64,000 bases of DNA from positions 6,335,157-6,399,156 of the forward strand of contig NC_054391.1 of NCBI RefSeq assembly GCF_001625195.1. The letters are read 5' to 3'. The notes below the pieces were generated by a model. It searched no databases. It was not told the origin of the DNA and was given only the letters and a program-made list of their open reading frames with translations. A program made the position numbers and the translations under genes. Below, one piece after another: positions 31,714-42,421 of the stretch. Position 1 is the first letter of the stretch; each line of letters begins with the position of its first letter. Source of the stretch: Drechmeria coniospora. Taxonomy: Eukaryota > Ascomycota > Sordariomycetes > Hypocreales > Ophiocordycipitaceae.

Positions 31714-34339
31714 TTACAGACGCTCTTCTTCATCGTACACAGTCACGACGTCCCCGACGGCAATCATCGCCGTCGGCAGCTGCTTCCCGACACTCTCCTC
31801 TCCCGCTTCGTGTCGCGCGTGTGAGCCGAAGAACACCTTCCCATCAAATCTCCTCGTCTTGGCCAGCGTGCTGAACGGTTCCTGCCGCTTCTCCGCCGTC
31901 ATCTGGTCAACGCAGACCATCTGGCACCGTCGGCAGGCACCTAGGAACTTGAACTTGTGCTTCCCAATCCACACCCCGCTCCAAGAATCCTCCGAGTACG
32001 CCGGCTCTGCCTGCTTTCCCGCGAGTGCCTCGATGACGATGTTGGCCCGAAAGGCAGATTCGGGGACGGCCTCTCCACCGCGACGCTCAATCTCCTCGTT
32101 CAGCGCGCCGACGCTGGCGCTGTGGACCAGCAGGATGGGGCTCTCATTCGACAGCAATATCTTGCCGGCTTGATTTTGCTCAGAGTCCGAGTCCGGCGGT
32201 GACGGCATGTCGGGAAACGAGCCGGGCAAGCCTCTGACCCTCTTTGGTTGCTGATGCTTCTGCATCCGAGCCTTGGACGTCCGGCTGCCGAGCCCAAGCC
32301 CCCCCGACGGGAACCTCGCCAGCACGCATGGGACGCCGAGCGCGTCGGTGAAGAAGTCGTTGATCTCGCTCGAGGTGTAGCCCTGAGCAGACACTTCCTC
32401 TCCGCATACCCGGGAAGGCCTTTGGCTGGACCCTTTGCTAAACAGGGCAGGGTTGGCCGACAGGGGGATGTGCACAGAACGGGCCGCACCCTCGCCCTCG
32501 CGGTGGTATTCCACGCGCAGCAGTCCTTGTGCAAAGTCAAGCACCGGCCGCAGCAACGCCATCTTGGGGTACTGCTTCTGCGTGAGCGCTTGGCCCGACC
32601 CTCGGTGCACGAGGCACCATTCGCGATCCCACGCCAGTCCTTCCGCTCTGACTTCCCATCGAGTACCTGCCGGCACGGTGAATCCGGCACAGCTCTTGAT
32701 GGGGAACACCGTAATCGTCTTCACTCGAAGCGTGCTCGATCGCTCGACACCTCTGCGTTCGCCGTTGCCCACGGATCGCGTCCAAATGTCGTCGCCTTCG
32801 ACAAAGTATTCCCTCACAAAGTCGACGAACTTGTCCACGTCTGACTTAGTACTCATCGCCCCGAGGCTGGCCCTGATGACGCCCGTGGGCTTGCCGGCCA
32901 TGAGTTCCGAGTCTGTTCCGCATCGAAAGCCGGCCGACAGGTTCCTCTTCATTTCCCACGGCTCCAAGCCGAGAGCAGAAGCTATCTCGCCGGGGCTGCA
33001 CAGTCCGCCGGTTCGAACATGAATCTGCTTCAGAATGGCCAGTTTTTCCACCTCGGCAAGACTAACCCATTCCGATGCGCTGTTGACGAGGTTGAATGAC
33101 ACCACCGGCCCCGTACCCAACGGTCCTGCTTCATTCGCTCCTCTCGTGTAAATCACGCAGGCTGGTCGTCCATTCCGATGCTTCAGAGAGTAAAGGCCAT
33201 CATGTAGCCTTTCCGTCAGGTATTTTGTGTGTCCACCAACCCGGTCCATCGATCCAAACAGTTTCGCGTGCGTCGTCAGCGCCGCGTCAACAGCCCTGAT
33301 GTTGTGGAACGGAAGAGTCCCATCTTCCAGCCGCTCGTGTAGGAACTGTGCCTTCCGGGCGTGCCACTGCTCCTTGCCGCAAACGACCATGTCTACTGTG
33401 CCACCTCCAAAGTATCGCCGATGATCAAAGACAGCCTCTGATGTACGTCGCACGATCAGTGCTCCAAGATCCGGGAATCCAAAAATCTTGTACAAGCTGA
33501 GAACAGTAAAATCAGCCGCATAATCCACCGCACCGAGGTCCAACTGCGAAGTTGCGCTAAATGATGCTGCGTCGACCAGGGTATATACCGCCGCTGAGTT
33601 CTTGGCTACATTTTCCTTGACGCCTTTCGCCCACCCCATCGGGTATCGTTTCCCGTTCATGTGGGATTGCGCGGAATAGGAGAAGAGTGTCGCGCTCGTG
33701 TTCGCCGATGCTCCACGAAATGGATCCTTTCCATCCAGCCAGTCCTGCACGTCATGGTCATCGAGACAGACGCTGGAGGTTGACTCCTCGCGCGCTCCGA
33801 TGAGGCTTGTGTGGCAGGCTTGATGATACGCATAGGCATATCCTCGGGGAAGCGACCTCAACGCCTCAACGACGAGCTTCACCCCCGCCGTAGCGTTGGC
33901 CACAAATACGAGGTCATACTCGGAGGGGTCGGCTTGGAAGAAAGTGAGAAGCCGCAGCCGCACATCATCGATCCGTGCCGTCGAGAGCTGAGAGGGCCAT
34001 GACGCCGAGTGCGGGTTTCCGTACAGAACTGAAGTCATGTCGGCAGCAAACGCATCCATCAACGACTTTGGGCACAGCGCAGAGCCGGCATGGTCCAGAT
34101 AAACCGAGTCTATTGTGCCTTGTTTAACCATACGAACCAGCTACGTTGAGAGGAAAGGAGAGCAGAAGGAGGGGGGAGAAGAGGAGTCAAGGAGGGCAGC
34201 GGAGAGCAGAGCAGAGCAGAGCAGAGCAGAGCAGAGCAGAGCAGAGCAGGCAGGCATGCTTACCCCTGATCATGGGATATTCTCGGTCGCGAAACTCGTC
34301 AACGGCCGCATTGTATTCGGGACAGGGTGCGCAGACCAT
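31714..34339 (-). CDS. hxB: Molybdenum cofactor sulfurase
   Basis: Transfers sulfur from L-cysteine to the molybdenum centre of xanthine dehydrogenase and aldehyde oxidase. Two exons, 34339-34264 and 34118-31714, give 826 residues. The small first exon was not an obvious ORF: it supplies EFRDREYPMIRG and joins IDSVYLDHAGSALCPKSLM, restoring the family N-terminus. The NifS-like domain has YGNPHSAS, VFVANATAGVKLV and SLYKIFGFPDLGALIVRR, with the PLP Lys near 236. HVRTGGLCSPGE carries the sulfur-accepting Cys near 399. The C-terminal half is the MOSC domain (FPIKSCAGFTVP, EWCLVHRGSGQALTQKQYPKMALL, CRRCQMVCVDQMT). The ATG at 34131 lies in the intron and would lose the EYPM segment. The intron holds an AGAGC repeat and ends in AAG. 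Confidence 0.93.
34202..34250. repeat. AGAGC pentanucleotide microsatellite in the MoCo sulfurase intron
   Basis: About nine head-to-tail copies of GCAGA/AGAGC on the forward strand, equal to a CTGCT/CTCTG pyrimidine-rich repeat in the transcript. It begins about 14 bases after the donor of the single intron. Copy number is likely to vary between strains. Confidence 0.85.
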
Positions 34340-35542
34340 TCTCCTTAACCGTTCCATGACGTTGAAAATCGAGCGGAGTTATCGTCAGCCCTTTGCAGAA
34401 TCGTGGCCCCAAGCCTCCTGCGCCGGAACTTCAGCTTGCAAGCTCGGCACAGTCGACATGGTTCGGTAGGATGGAAGGATGAAGCTAGTATCGCATGCTC
34501 ATGGGTACAGTGTATAATACTCGGTACTGTGGATGAGATACCACCAAAGCTTCCCTATAATACAGTGCTGATTCCTAGATCGACTCTAGCCGGAACGACG
34601 ACACTCGCCACCCTTTCTGCGGCAAACCCACAGCGGCCTTGCCATTGGCCACCCAACGGACACTGCGTCCTGGGGAACCGTGCACAGTTTATCAAGGCAC
34701 TGTGTTGACGCACTGTATCATAACGTTCGTCCGACTTTTCGCCCCCCCCCCCCCCCCCCCCCTCTTTGGTTCATCCAATCCATCGATGGCAGGCAGTGGA
34801 AGTGGAGCCTGCCGACGCGGTTGGTCGACTTGTTTGTAACACCACTCGGCAGCTCTGCAGGTCCACCTGGCACCAGCTTCGACTTGATCCTCTCCTTCAT
34901 CTACAACCTACATGTCCGTCTCTCAGCACCGTCATCCATCATCCATCCATCCATCCATCCATCCACCCACGCCTGCTTGGCTTGGTCTCGCCAACGGAGC
35001 GCAGCGTTAACTCCGTTGGAGCGTCGCCTCTGGTCAATATTCAGTTCGTCGTCCCTCTCCTCTTTCTTCCCATTCGTTCTTCTGCTGCAGCGAATTCTAT
35101 TTCGCTTTTCTTCCTCGCTACTCCTCGTCGGAGCCAATCCTTTCGCGCAACAGGACTGATGGCTTGCCCATCACGCCTCGCGGGCAATCATTGACTCCTA
35201 CCCTTCCTTCAACCTCCTCACTCATCTGCTAGACCCCTCTGTCGGAGGGAGCTCATATCATCCTCGTCCATGCCCGATTATCCATGCCATCCATCTGTTC
35301 TTTCACAATCTCGTTGCCCTCCTCTCCGCATAACCTCGTTCAGAATGTCCTCTAACGGTGTTTTCTTCCACTCTCGCCAACAGGTAAATCACCTGGACGA
35401 GCTTGCTGTAGCAGCTGATATTCACACTCCGGCAAGCCTTCGTTACGACACCAGCTGATACGCAAGCCACCCACCTTTACCCGACAGCTCCCGACGGGGA
35501 AAGCTACCCGTTTCTCGGAACCCTGAAGCGCGAGCCGATTGC
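34340..35542. other. Divergent intergenic region MoCo sulfurase / ARS2 with a 21-C run and ATCC repeat
   Basis: No gene supported. An uninterrupted 21-C run lies at 34742-34762 and an ATCC tetranucleotide repeat at about 34933-34967. Downstream, 35040-35540 is pyrimidine-rich (CTCTCCTC, TTCTTCC), as expected of a fungal promoter and 5' leader for ARS2. Confidence 0.55.
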
Positions 35543-38304
35543 ATGATGGACTCCTACTCCTCATATCGAGATTCCTCCGCCAGATCCCCACCGGAACGGA
35601 AGTGGAGTCGAGGAGATGATCGAGATGACCGGGCCGATGGCTTTTATCGTGCCCGATCTCCTGGTAGATTCCATCATGTCCTGCGTCGGCCAAAAGCTTG
35701 GCGCCTGGAAGCCGCCCGGAAGACTGACGCGTCCTTCTCCGCAGGCCACGACAGAAGAGACCGTCGCCGCTCCCGCTCGCCGCCTGCGCTCGATCGATAT
35801 GAGCCTCGCCCTCGCCGAGAGGACCGCGACAGAGACGACCGACGCCGCATCGCCTCCCCGCCTGCAAACATCGACCGTTATGTTCCCGGACAGGGCAGCA
35901 GCCCCGCGCCTGCCATGACGGTGAATCCCCTCGCAGACCCCGCTCGACTCCCGTATCAAGTAGGCTTCTCCTACTTTGGAGAATGGTGGAGGATGAATGA
36001 GAAGACGAAGGAGGAGAAGGAGCGTACGCGTACCGGTCGCAGACGAGAGCCTGAACGGAACCGCGGACCTCGGGAGATGCAGGAGGACCGCGAGAAGGAG
36101 AAGACCAAGATACAAGCGGCATACGATGCGTACAAGGAGGAGTTGAATGCCAAAATGGCACGAACCTTTGTCGCCGAGCACAAAAAGGAACAGTGGTTCA
36201 GAGAAAGATACGTTCCCGAAGTCAGAGACGAGCTCAAGGTCAAGATCAACGAGATCCGACGAGGTGCTTACAGCCAGTGGGAACACGATCTCGAGACGGG
36301 CACTTTTGACGACTTCTCTCTCGAGGGACTCCCCAAAAGCGAAAGCAACGGCAGCGGCGGGACGGTCGAGAAAGAGGAAGGAGAGGCGACTGCCAGCAAC
36401 GAGATTCTCGGAATCGGTGACCTCGTCCCGGCCAACGGCGCGGACATCCGCGACGAGAGTCAGCTCCAGCCAACACTTCTCATCAAGACCATTGCCCCAC
36501 ACGTCAGCCGCGAGAACCTCGAGTCCTTTTGCAGGGAAAACCTCGGCGAGGGATCAGGCGGCTTCCGGTGGCTATCTCTGTCCGACCCAAACCCTAGCAA
36601 GAGGTACCACCGTATCGGCTGGGTCATGCTTCACCCTTTCTCCGAAGCTGACACGGATCCGACAGCGACCGACCGGGACTGGCCCAAGGACGACGATGGC
36701 GACGAGGCGATAAAGTCCCCCGCGCCCGTGTCGGCGGCGGAGAAGGCCCTCGATGCGGTGAATGGCAAGACCGTCAAGGACGAGGTGCGAGGAGATTTCG
36801 TCTGCCACGTCGGCGTCCACAATCCGCCTATGAATCCGCGAAAGAAAGCGTTGTGGGATCTGTTTTCCGCGCCCGAGCGCGTCGAAAAGGATCTGCTCTT
36901 GGTCCAGCGCGTCGTGAACAAGTTTGAAGAGCATTTCGGTTCTCATTTCCAGGCAGTCCTGAAGGTTGAGGAAAAGGCCGAAGAGCTGAGGCACTCCGGC
37001 CGACTTCAACCAGCCGCCCCGCCCTCGGCGGGCGCCAAAAAAGTGAAGAGAGAACGGGAGATTGCGATGGATGAAGCTATGGACAATGAAGATGCCATGG
37101 CCGAGGTGGAGGAGGAGGAGGAGGACGGCATCGTTGACGAGGACGAGGCGGATGACGAAGACTTGCTCTTCAAGAAGAAGCAGCTGGACCTTCTGATTGA
37201 GTACCTACGCAGGGTCTTCAGCTTCTGCTTCTTTTGCGTCTTCGAGAGCGACTCCGTCCACGAGCTTGCGCGGAAGTGCCCCGGGGGCCATCTCCGCCGA
37301 CCCCGAAGCACGCTTTCGTCGACGGCGAAGAATGTCGCTCGCGCCAGCGCCAACGGTGAAGGGTTCCCGCACAAGAAGCGAAACGACAGCATCGATGAAG
37401 GCGAACCAGAGTCTCCGGGATTGGAGAGGAAATCCCGAATGACGTCGGGCAAGACGGAGCAGCAGCTTCTCCGGGCCTACAACTGGGTCAAAACCTTTGA
37501 GGATAAGCTGATGCAGATTCTGGAGCCTCAATCCGTTGATCTTCACAAACTTGGCGGTCGACCAACCGCTGAAGCCGTGGACCAAGAGTTGGTCAAGCAC
37601 GTGAAGCAGGAAGACGAACACAAGTGGCGATGCAAGGTGCCGGAGTGCACCAAGCTATTCAAGGAGGAGCACTTCTGGAAGAAGCACGTGGAGAAGCGAC
37701 ACGGCGACTGGCTGGACGGCCTGAAGCAAGAGGTATGTGGTGAAATGCAGAGCCATCGCCCTCGTCCCCCTTCCTAATGTCGCCTCGCTAATGCCGTTTG
37801 CAGTTTGAGCTCATCAACGCCTACGTCATGGATCCTGCTCACATCGCGCCCTCGCGTACCGACGCAAACTCCAACGGCCACTTCCCCGCCCCCAATGGCC
37901 AGTCGGTATCTGGCACGCCCCGCGGATTCAACCTGCAAAACTTCCCCGTCGGCAACGTCATGGGCATGCCGAGCTTCCCCATGCCCCCCGGCGGCTTTCA
38001 GACCATGTTTGCGGGGATGCCATCGGCAGGTTGGAACCCGATGGGCGACGAACGGTCCGGCGGTCCCATCCGCCGGGGCGGCGGCGGCGGCGGCGGTCGC
38101 GGACAGTTTCGCTCCGGGCCATACGATCGCCGCGGAGGCAATCGGTACGACGGTGGCCGGAACCGCATGGGCGGCTCGCGCTGGGGTGACGGAGCCGGGC
38201 CGGCGGCCGGAGGACCTCGCGAGGCTGTCCAAGGCAGAAGCTTGAAAAGCTACGAGGATCTGGACCAAGTGTCCGGGGGAGGCGGCGGCGAACTCAACTA
38301 CTGA
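35543..38304 (+). CDS. ARS2/SERRATE-type nuclear RNA-biogenesis C2H2 protein
   Basis: Homologue of ARS2/SERRATE, which binds the nuclear cap-binding complex and directs RNA polymerase II transcripts to processing or decay. Proposed exons 35543-35663, 35745-37732 and 37804-38304 give 869 residues. The N-terminus is Arg/Asp/Ser-rich. The conserved N-domain has AYDAYKEELNAKMARTFVAEHKKEQWFRERY. A central RNA-recognition-like part follows (IAPHVSRENLESFCRE, RYHRIGWVMLHPF). The Ars2 signature is LDLLIEYLRRVFSFCFFCVFE, and a C2H2 finger CKVPECTKLFKEEHFWKKHVEKRH comes later. The C-terminus is Gly/Arg-rich. The first intron is 81 bases and in frame, so retention would yield an 896-residue form; a CTGAC branch-point-like word before GCAG supports splicing. 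Confidence 0.88.
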
Positions 38305-38761
38305 TTGTAGTTTGGAATGCGAGGCTGCATCAAATTTCTTCTGGGGTAGGATTAAAAGATATTTCGTCAAGTTTATAGTAGCAGCTGACGGAACAGGGAT
38401 GTACAGAAATATGTAGAAAATATTTACAACAAACCGGAAACAATGTGCTGGGACGCAGCGTGATATCGTGGTGATTTTTCAGTAATTTTATATGTTCTTG
38501 AGGACTTACACCTAGTTACAATGCTGTATATGTACCGTAAGTTCACTACTGCAGATTCAGTCCAGCGCAGGTGTGCCACCATCACCATCTGGGTGGGGCT
38601 TCGGAATCCCCGCTTGAACCGATAAAGCAGGGGTCGCAGGCTAGCAAAGTTCCTACACTTCGGATCTTTTTTTCCCCCATATCCATATCCATATCCAGAT
38701 CCCATTCATTCATTTGTGTTCCACGCCGCCAGCACAGGAAGCCCCCTTCGCAACCTTCGCT
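38305..38761. other. Intergenic region ARS2-PXR1 with TATCCA repeat
   Basis: 457 bases between tandem forward genes. It starts AT-rich (3' flank) and contains about three copies of TATCCA at 38679-38697 in the leader of the next gene. No coding signal. Confidence 0.5.
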
Positions 38762-39992
38762 ATGGGTCTCCTTGCCGAATCTAAGAGGTATTTTGTCACA
38801 AGAACCCCCAGACTTTGTCTAGCAGCGGCCTGCTAACACGAACATGCACGTGCGGCAGCCGAAAAATTTCCTCCAAGGACCCCAACAATACCAAATGGGT
38901 CCGCGACACGAATACGTTTGGGCAGAAGATGCTGCGAGCCCAAGGCTGGGAACCGGGTCAGTTTCTTGGGATCCGGGATGCGACATATTCTGAGCTGCAC
39001 ACGGCCGCCAATGCGTCATACATTCGTGTGTCGATGAAAGACGATGTCAAGGGTCTCGGCTGGAACAAGTCCAAGGAGGACGAAGTGACGGGCTTGGACG
39101 TCTTTTCCGACTTGCTCAGCAGACTGAATGGAAAGAGTACGGCGGTTGTGGAAGCAGAGAAAGAGGTGCGGTTGGCTATGAAGACGAACCGATACGTGGA
39201 GCAAAAATACGGTGCTATGCGCTTCGTGAGAGGAGGCCTGTTGGTTGGCGACAAAACGAAAGAATGCCTGGATTGCGAGGAAGATGCAGATACGACCAAG
39301 CAGGAGACCGATGATGAGGTGACGTCGAAGAAGTGGAAGGAGAAGCAGTCAAAGAAACGAAAGGCTGCCGACATGGACAACGACTCGGACGAAGATTCCA
39401 ACAACGAAAAGAAACGGCGCAAGGAGGAGCGAAGGCTCAGAAAGACTTTGGCGAAGAAAACCTCCGACTGTGCGGAAGAATCATCACGATCAAGCGACAA
39501 CAAGGAGAAGAAGAAGACGAAGAAGAAGAAAACGAAAACGAAGAAGAGGAAGGACAAGGAGGCGGAGACGGATGAAGAGATGGCCGGATCCGACTCCGAA
39601 GATGGCGCTGAAGAGAAGTGCCACAAGTCGAAGCCGAACGAGAAGAAATCGCCGGCCCTCAGCGACTGTGAGGTGGATGAGTCGCGGAAAGGAAAGAAAG
39701 AAAAGAGGTTGAAAAAGAAGGACAAAAGGAAGGGCAAGAAGGAGCAAAGCTCGGGCTCGGAGCAAGACGCCTCCAACTCAGGTACGACAACAGGGATATC
39801 GACACCGACGGAGCCGTCGACCGGCACTGGCACCCCCCGAGGCAGTCGCAACTTTGTGCGGTCAAGGTTTATTGCGGCAAAACGGCAGGCCATGTTGGAC
39901 ACCAAGGCCTTGAACCAGGTTTGCACCCTCTTATCGTGCGCTCTCTGGATCCTTGCTCACATCTGTTGCAGATCTTCATGGTCAAGACGTAG
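38762..39992 (+). CDS. PXR1: Pxr1/PINX1-like G-patch ribosome-biogenesis protein
   Basis: Nucleolar G-patch protein that in yeast acts in rRNA and snoRNA processing and can inhibit telomerase. Exons 38762-38787, 38859-39918 and 39972-39992 give 368 residues. The start MGLLAESKSRKISSKDPNNTKWVRDTNTFGQKMLRAQGW matches the family. The G-patch covers about residues 27-75 (FGQKMLRAQGWEPGQFLG, KDDVKGLGW). It is followed by TGLDVFSDLLSRLNGKS and YVEQKYGAMRFVRGGLLVGD. The long Lys/Glu-rich tail is typical, and the very short last exon supplies the conserved end NQIFMVKT. Intron 1 is GTATTT...CAG and intron 2 GTTTGC...CAG. Reading straight through the second donor would replace the conserved end with unrelated hydrophobic sequence. 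Confidence 0.92.
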
Positions 39993-40818
39993 AGTCGGCT
40001 TTTGCTCTGTCGGGCATGGAAGCATTTTTATCCGGGACAACTGGTTCATCATCATACTTATACATAGCGACATGTTTGCCTTCTATTTTTTTATCGACAG
40101 CGATTCTTCTTGAGGCGGAAACTATGGGTCTGGACCAGCATGAAGCCCATGAGCAGCTCATGTTCACAACGGCGGGAAAGTCAAAAGGACAGTAGGAAGG
40201 ATTCTGTGTGCCGGATACGGTTCCCATGAGCACGCCTCTCGAACACGGCCGAGGATGAAAATTCTTGACGCATACCCCTGCCTGGATCGTAGGAAATAGT
40301 TTAGATGAAGAGGAGGAACCTTTCTTGCACAAGGGGGGCATCAGGCAGGGTGGCCGGGACCAGGTGGACGATTGATGTGCCAAGAATGTGAGCATGGGTT
40401 CGATGCGGAATTCAAGGCTCGCATTCCCCTCAACACATTGCTCTCCTGCTGTGAGCGGTGCGTGTGTTGTCACAGGACCGATGGTGACGCTTGGCGGCGA
40501 CGGCGAGCATTAAGGCCGATGGCGAAGCAATAGTGAAATGAACAGCATCCCGGAAGTACTACAAAGAGTGTTCGGAACAACGCACAAGAAGGACCCATGA
40601 TGCCAACGGAAGCTTTATTTCCATCGTATCGTATACATGTATGTACAAGGAGGGTGCTAGGCTCTCAGGTTCTCGACATTGTCGGTGCAGAATTGCCTTT
40701 GCCAAATCCGAGCCAGACGACTTATTCGTGCCACATTACGGAGACATAGACAGGATGACGCAAGCGGCGGTACATGGACTGGTGGTTATGGAAAAGTCTT
40801 GCACGACCAAATATTTGA
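39993..40818. other. Convergent intergenic region PXR1 / small protein
   Basis: 826 bases without a supported gene. Short frames on both strands lack motifs. The palindromic CATACATGTATG occurs near 40630. No dense motif cluster. Confidence 0.45.
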
Positions 40819-41303
40819 TTATTTGGTGTTGCGACCAAAATTGCTGCAGATTGCTGTGTTAGGAACGGCGCGTGCTCGGTCGGGACGCAGATGGGACGAA
40901 GTTGGTGATGGGGACGGGAATGGTAATGGGGGGGATGAAGATGGGAATGATGGTGATGGTGATGTGATGGTGATGGTGATGTGCTGGAAGGGGGGCAACG
41001 ATGCCTGCCAGTCATCAATGGCATGGACGACGTACTTGTGGAAGAACTGGCTCAACATGCCGCCCTTGGCCTGCTGGTCCGACATGCTCTGTCGACGCGC
41101 CGCATCCGAATTATTCTTCTGCTGCTGGAGCCCCTCGAAGGAGGGCATGAAGCCGGAGCTCTGCATCGACCGTCAGCGCTGTTCGAAGCCAACCTCTGAC
41201 GTCAGGGGACGACGGGTGTGGGACGATGAATGTTGAGGGTACGTACCCTGCGACGGTTGCCGGCTGGCGCGCTTGGCTGTGCCTTTGGAGTTGGCTCACT
41301 CAT
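40819..41303 (-). CDS. Small conserved-looking fungal protein, about 68 residues
   Basis: Three reverse-strand exons are proposed: 41303-41247, 41160-41036 and 40843-40819. They encode MSEPTPKAQPSAPAGNRRR, then SSGFMPSFEGLQQQKN, ARRQSMSDQQAKGG and a short basic end FGRNTK. A small Pro-rich protein with an NRRRSSG junction, an ARRQS element and a basic tail resembles hypothetical proteins I recall from other Pezizomycotina; function is unknown. The first intron (GTACGT...GCAG) is convincing. The second (41035-40844) is a guess: if not removed, the frame continues through the translated GTGATG repeat to a 134-residue protein with the same last residues. Total length is a whole number of codons with both introns removed. 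Confidence 0.45.
40949..40982. repeat. GTGATG/ATGGTG microsatellite
   Basis: Imperfect repeat of GATGGT/GATGTG units. It lies inside the proposed second intron of the small reverse-strand gene; if translated it would give an Ile/Thr-rich stretch. Confidence 0.8.
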
Positions 41304-42421
41304 GATGGAGGAGATTCGAGCGCGGATGAAGGTGGATGGTGAGCAGATTGGTCAGTAGTAGCACGGTTGCGAGATGATTTGGACGGGAACCGATGAAGAG
41401 GGTTGGAGGATTCAGAAGATCGTACGACGACGAGGGGTCTGGCTGGTTTTAATCTTCGAGTGCTGGGCCGGTGCCTGCTGCGTCGTCGACCTGAACCGCA
41501 TTGGTCTCTGCCCAGGAGGTGGGCAAGCAAGCTTTCCGACCGTCGTGGCGTGACGGTTGACCCAATGACGGTTGGCCGCCGCCCTCACCACCATCACGAC
41601 TGGTGCTGTTCCCAGCCAATGAAGGAGACTGGAAGGTTGGCCGAAGCATATTCGTGAAGACGCACAGTCGGGACTGCGGTGAACTTGTATGCTAGTGAGA
41701 AAGGTACCTTGCTACGATCATGTACCTACCTTGGTACTTTACACCGCACACGAACGCCTGTACCCATTTGAATGCACTGATAGAGAGGCACATGCAAGTA
41801 TATCTGTGCTGCACTATATTCGTGCTGCACTACTCCGTAGTACGTCGATAGTGGCACCAACAGCTAGACGATGACATGAAAGTGTGGGTGGATGGCTCTC
41901 TGCCTATCATCGGATCAACAACCACCGATCAAGGCGAAGGTGGCGCTTAGTCGCACAATCTTCTCAAATCACCGCTGTCTCCTCGTACCCGTCTCGTCGT
42001 CATTGACAAACGACGGGACAATAGGAAGGGAGCAGCACCACGGGAGGTTGGAGGGTCATGGCAGTCATCATGTCGCCTTGATGTCGCCTCGCCTCCTTCG
42101 GCGAAGCAAAGCCCGCTGTAATCGTAGCTCTAGCACCTGAAAGTACCGAGCAGGTACAGGCACCACGAGCGCTACAACCCAGCACGCCGTACCCCGTACT
42201 TGTGATGCGCATGTCCTCGCGCGCAGGGTCGCGTATCGCGTACTCGCGTCACGTGGTGACGTCCAGGCGGCGATCGACGACTCGTCCCACGGCTCGTCCA
42301 GTCATCAAGTCTTATTCTATCATGCATGGATCCATCTACATGTACTACCACGGCGAGCATCGGGCTGGCGGACGCCTGTCCCTCCCTCCACCTCGTCGTC
42401 GTCGGGCCTTCGCCTGCTCCA
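41304..42421. other. Intergenic region small protein - FRS2
   Basis: 1.1 kb upstream of the small reverse gene and downstream of FRS2. A few GTAC and CTCCGTAGTACG words occur at 41700-41860 and 42140-42200. Open frames have no motifs. No gene is called. Confidence 0.45.

Noticed and set aside
34119..34131. ATG at 34131 as the start of MoCo sulfurase
   Set aside because: It would lose the family EYPM segment that a clean upstream exon supplies in frame; the residues it adds (MVKQ) are not family-like.
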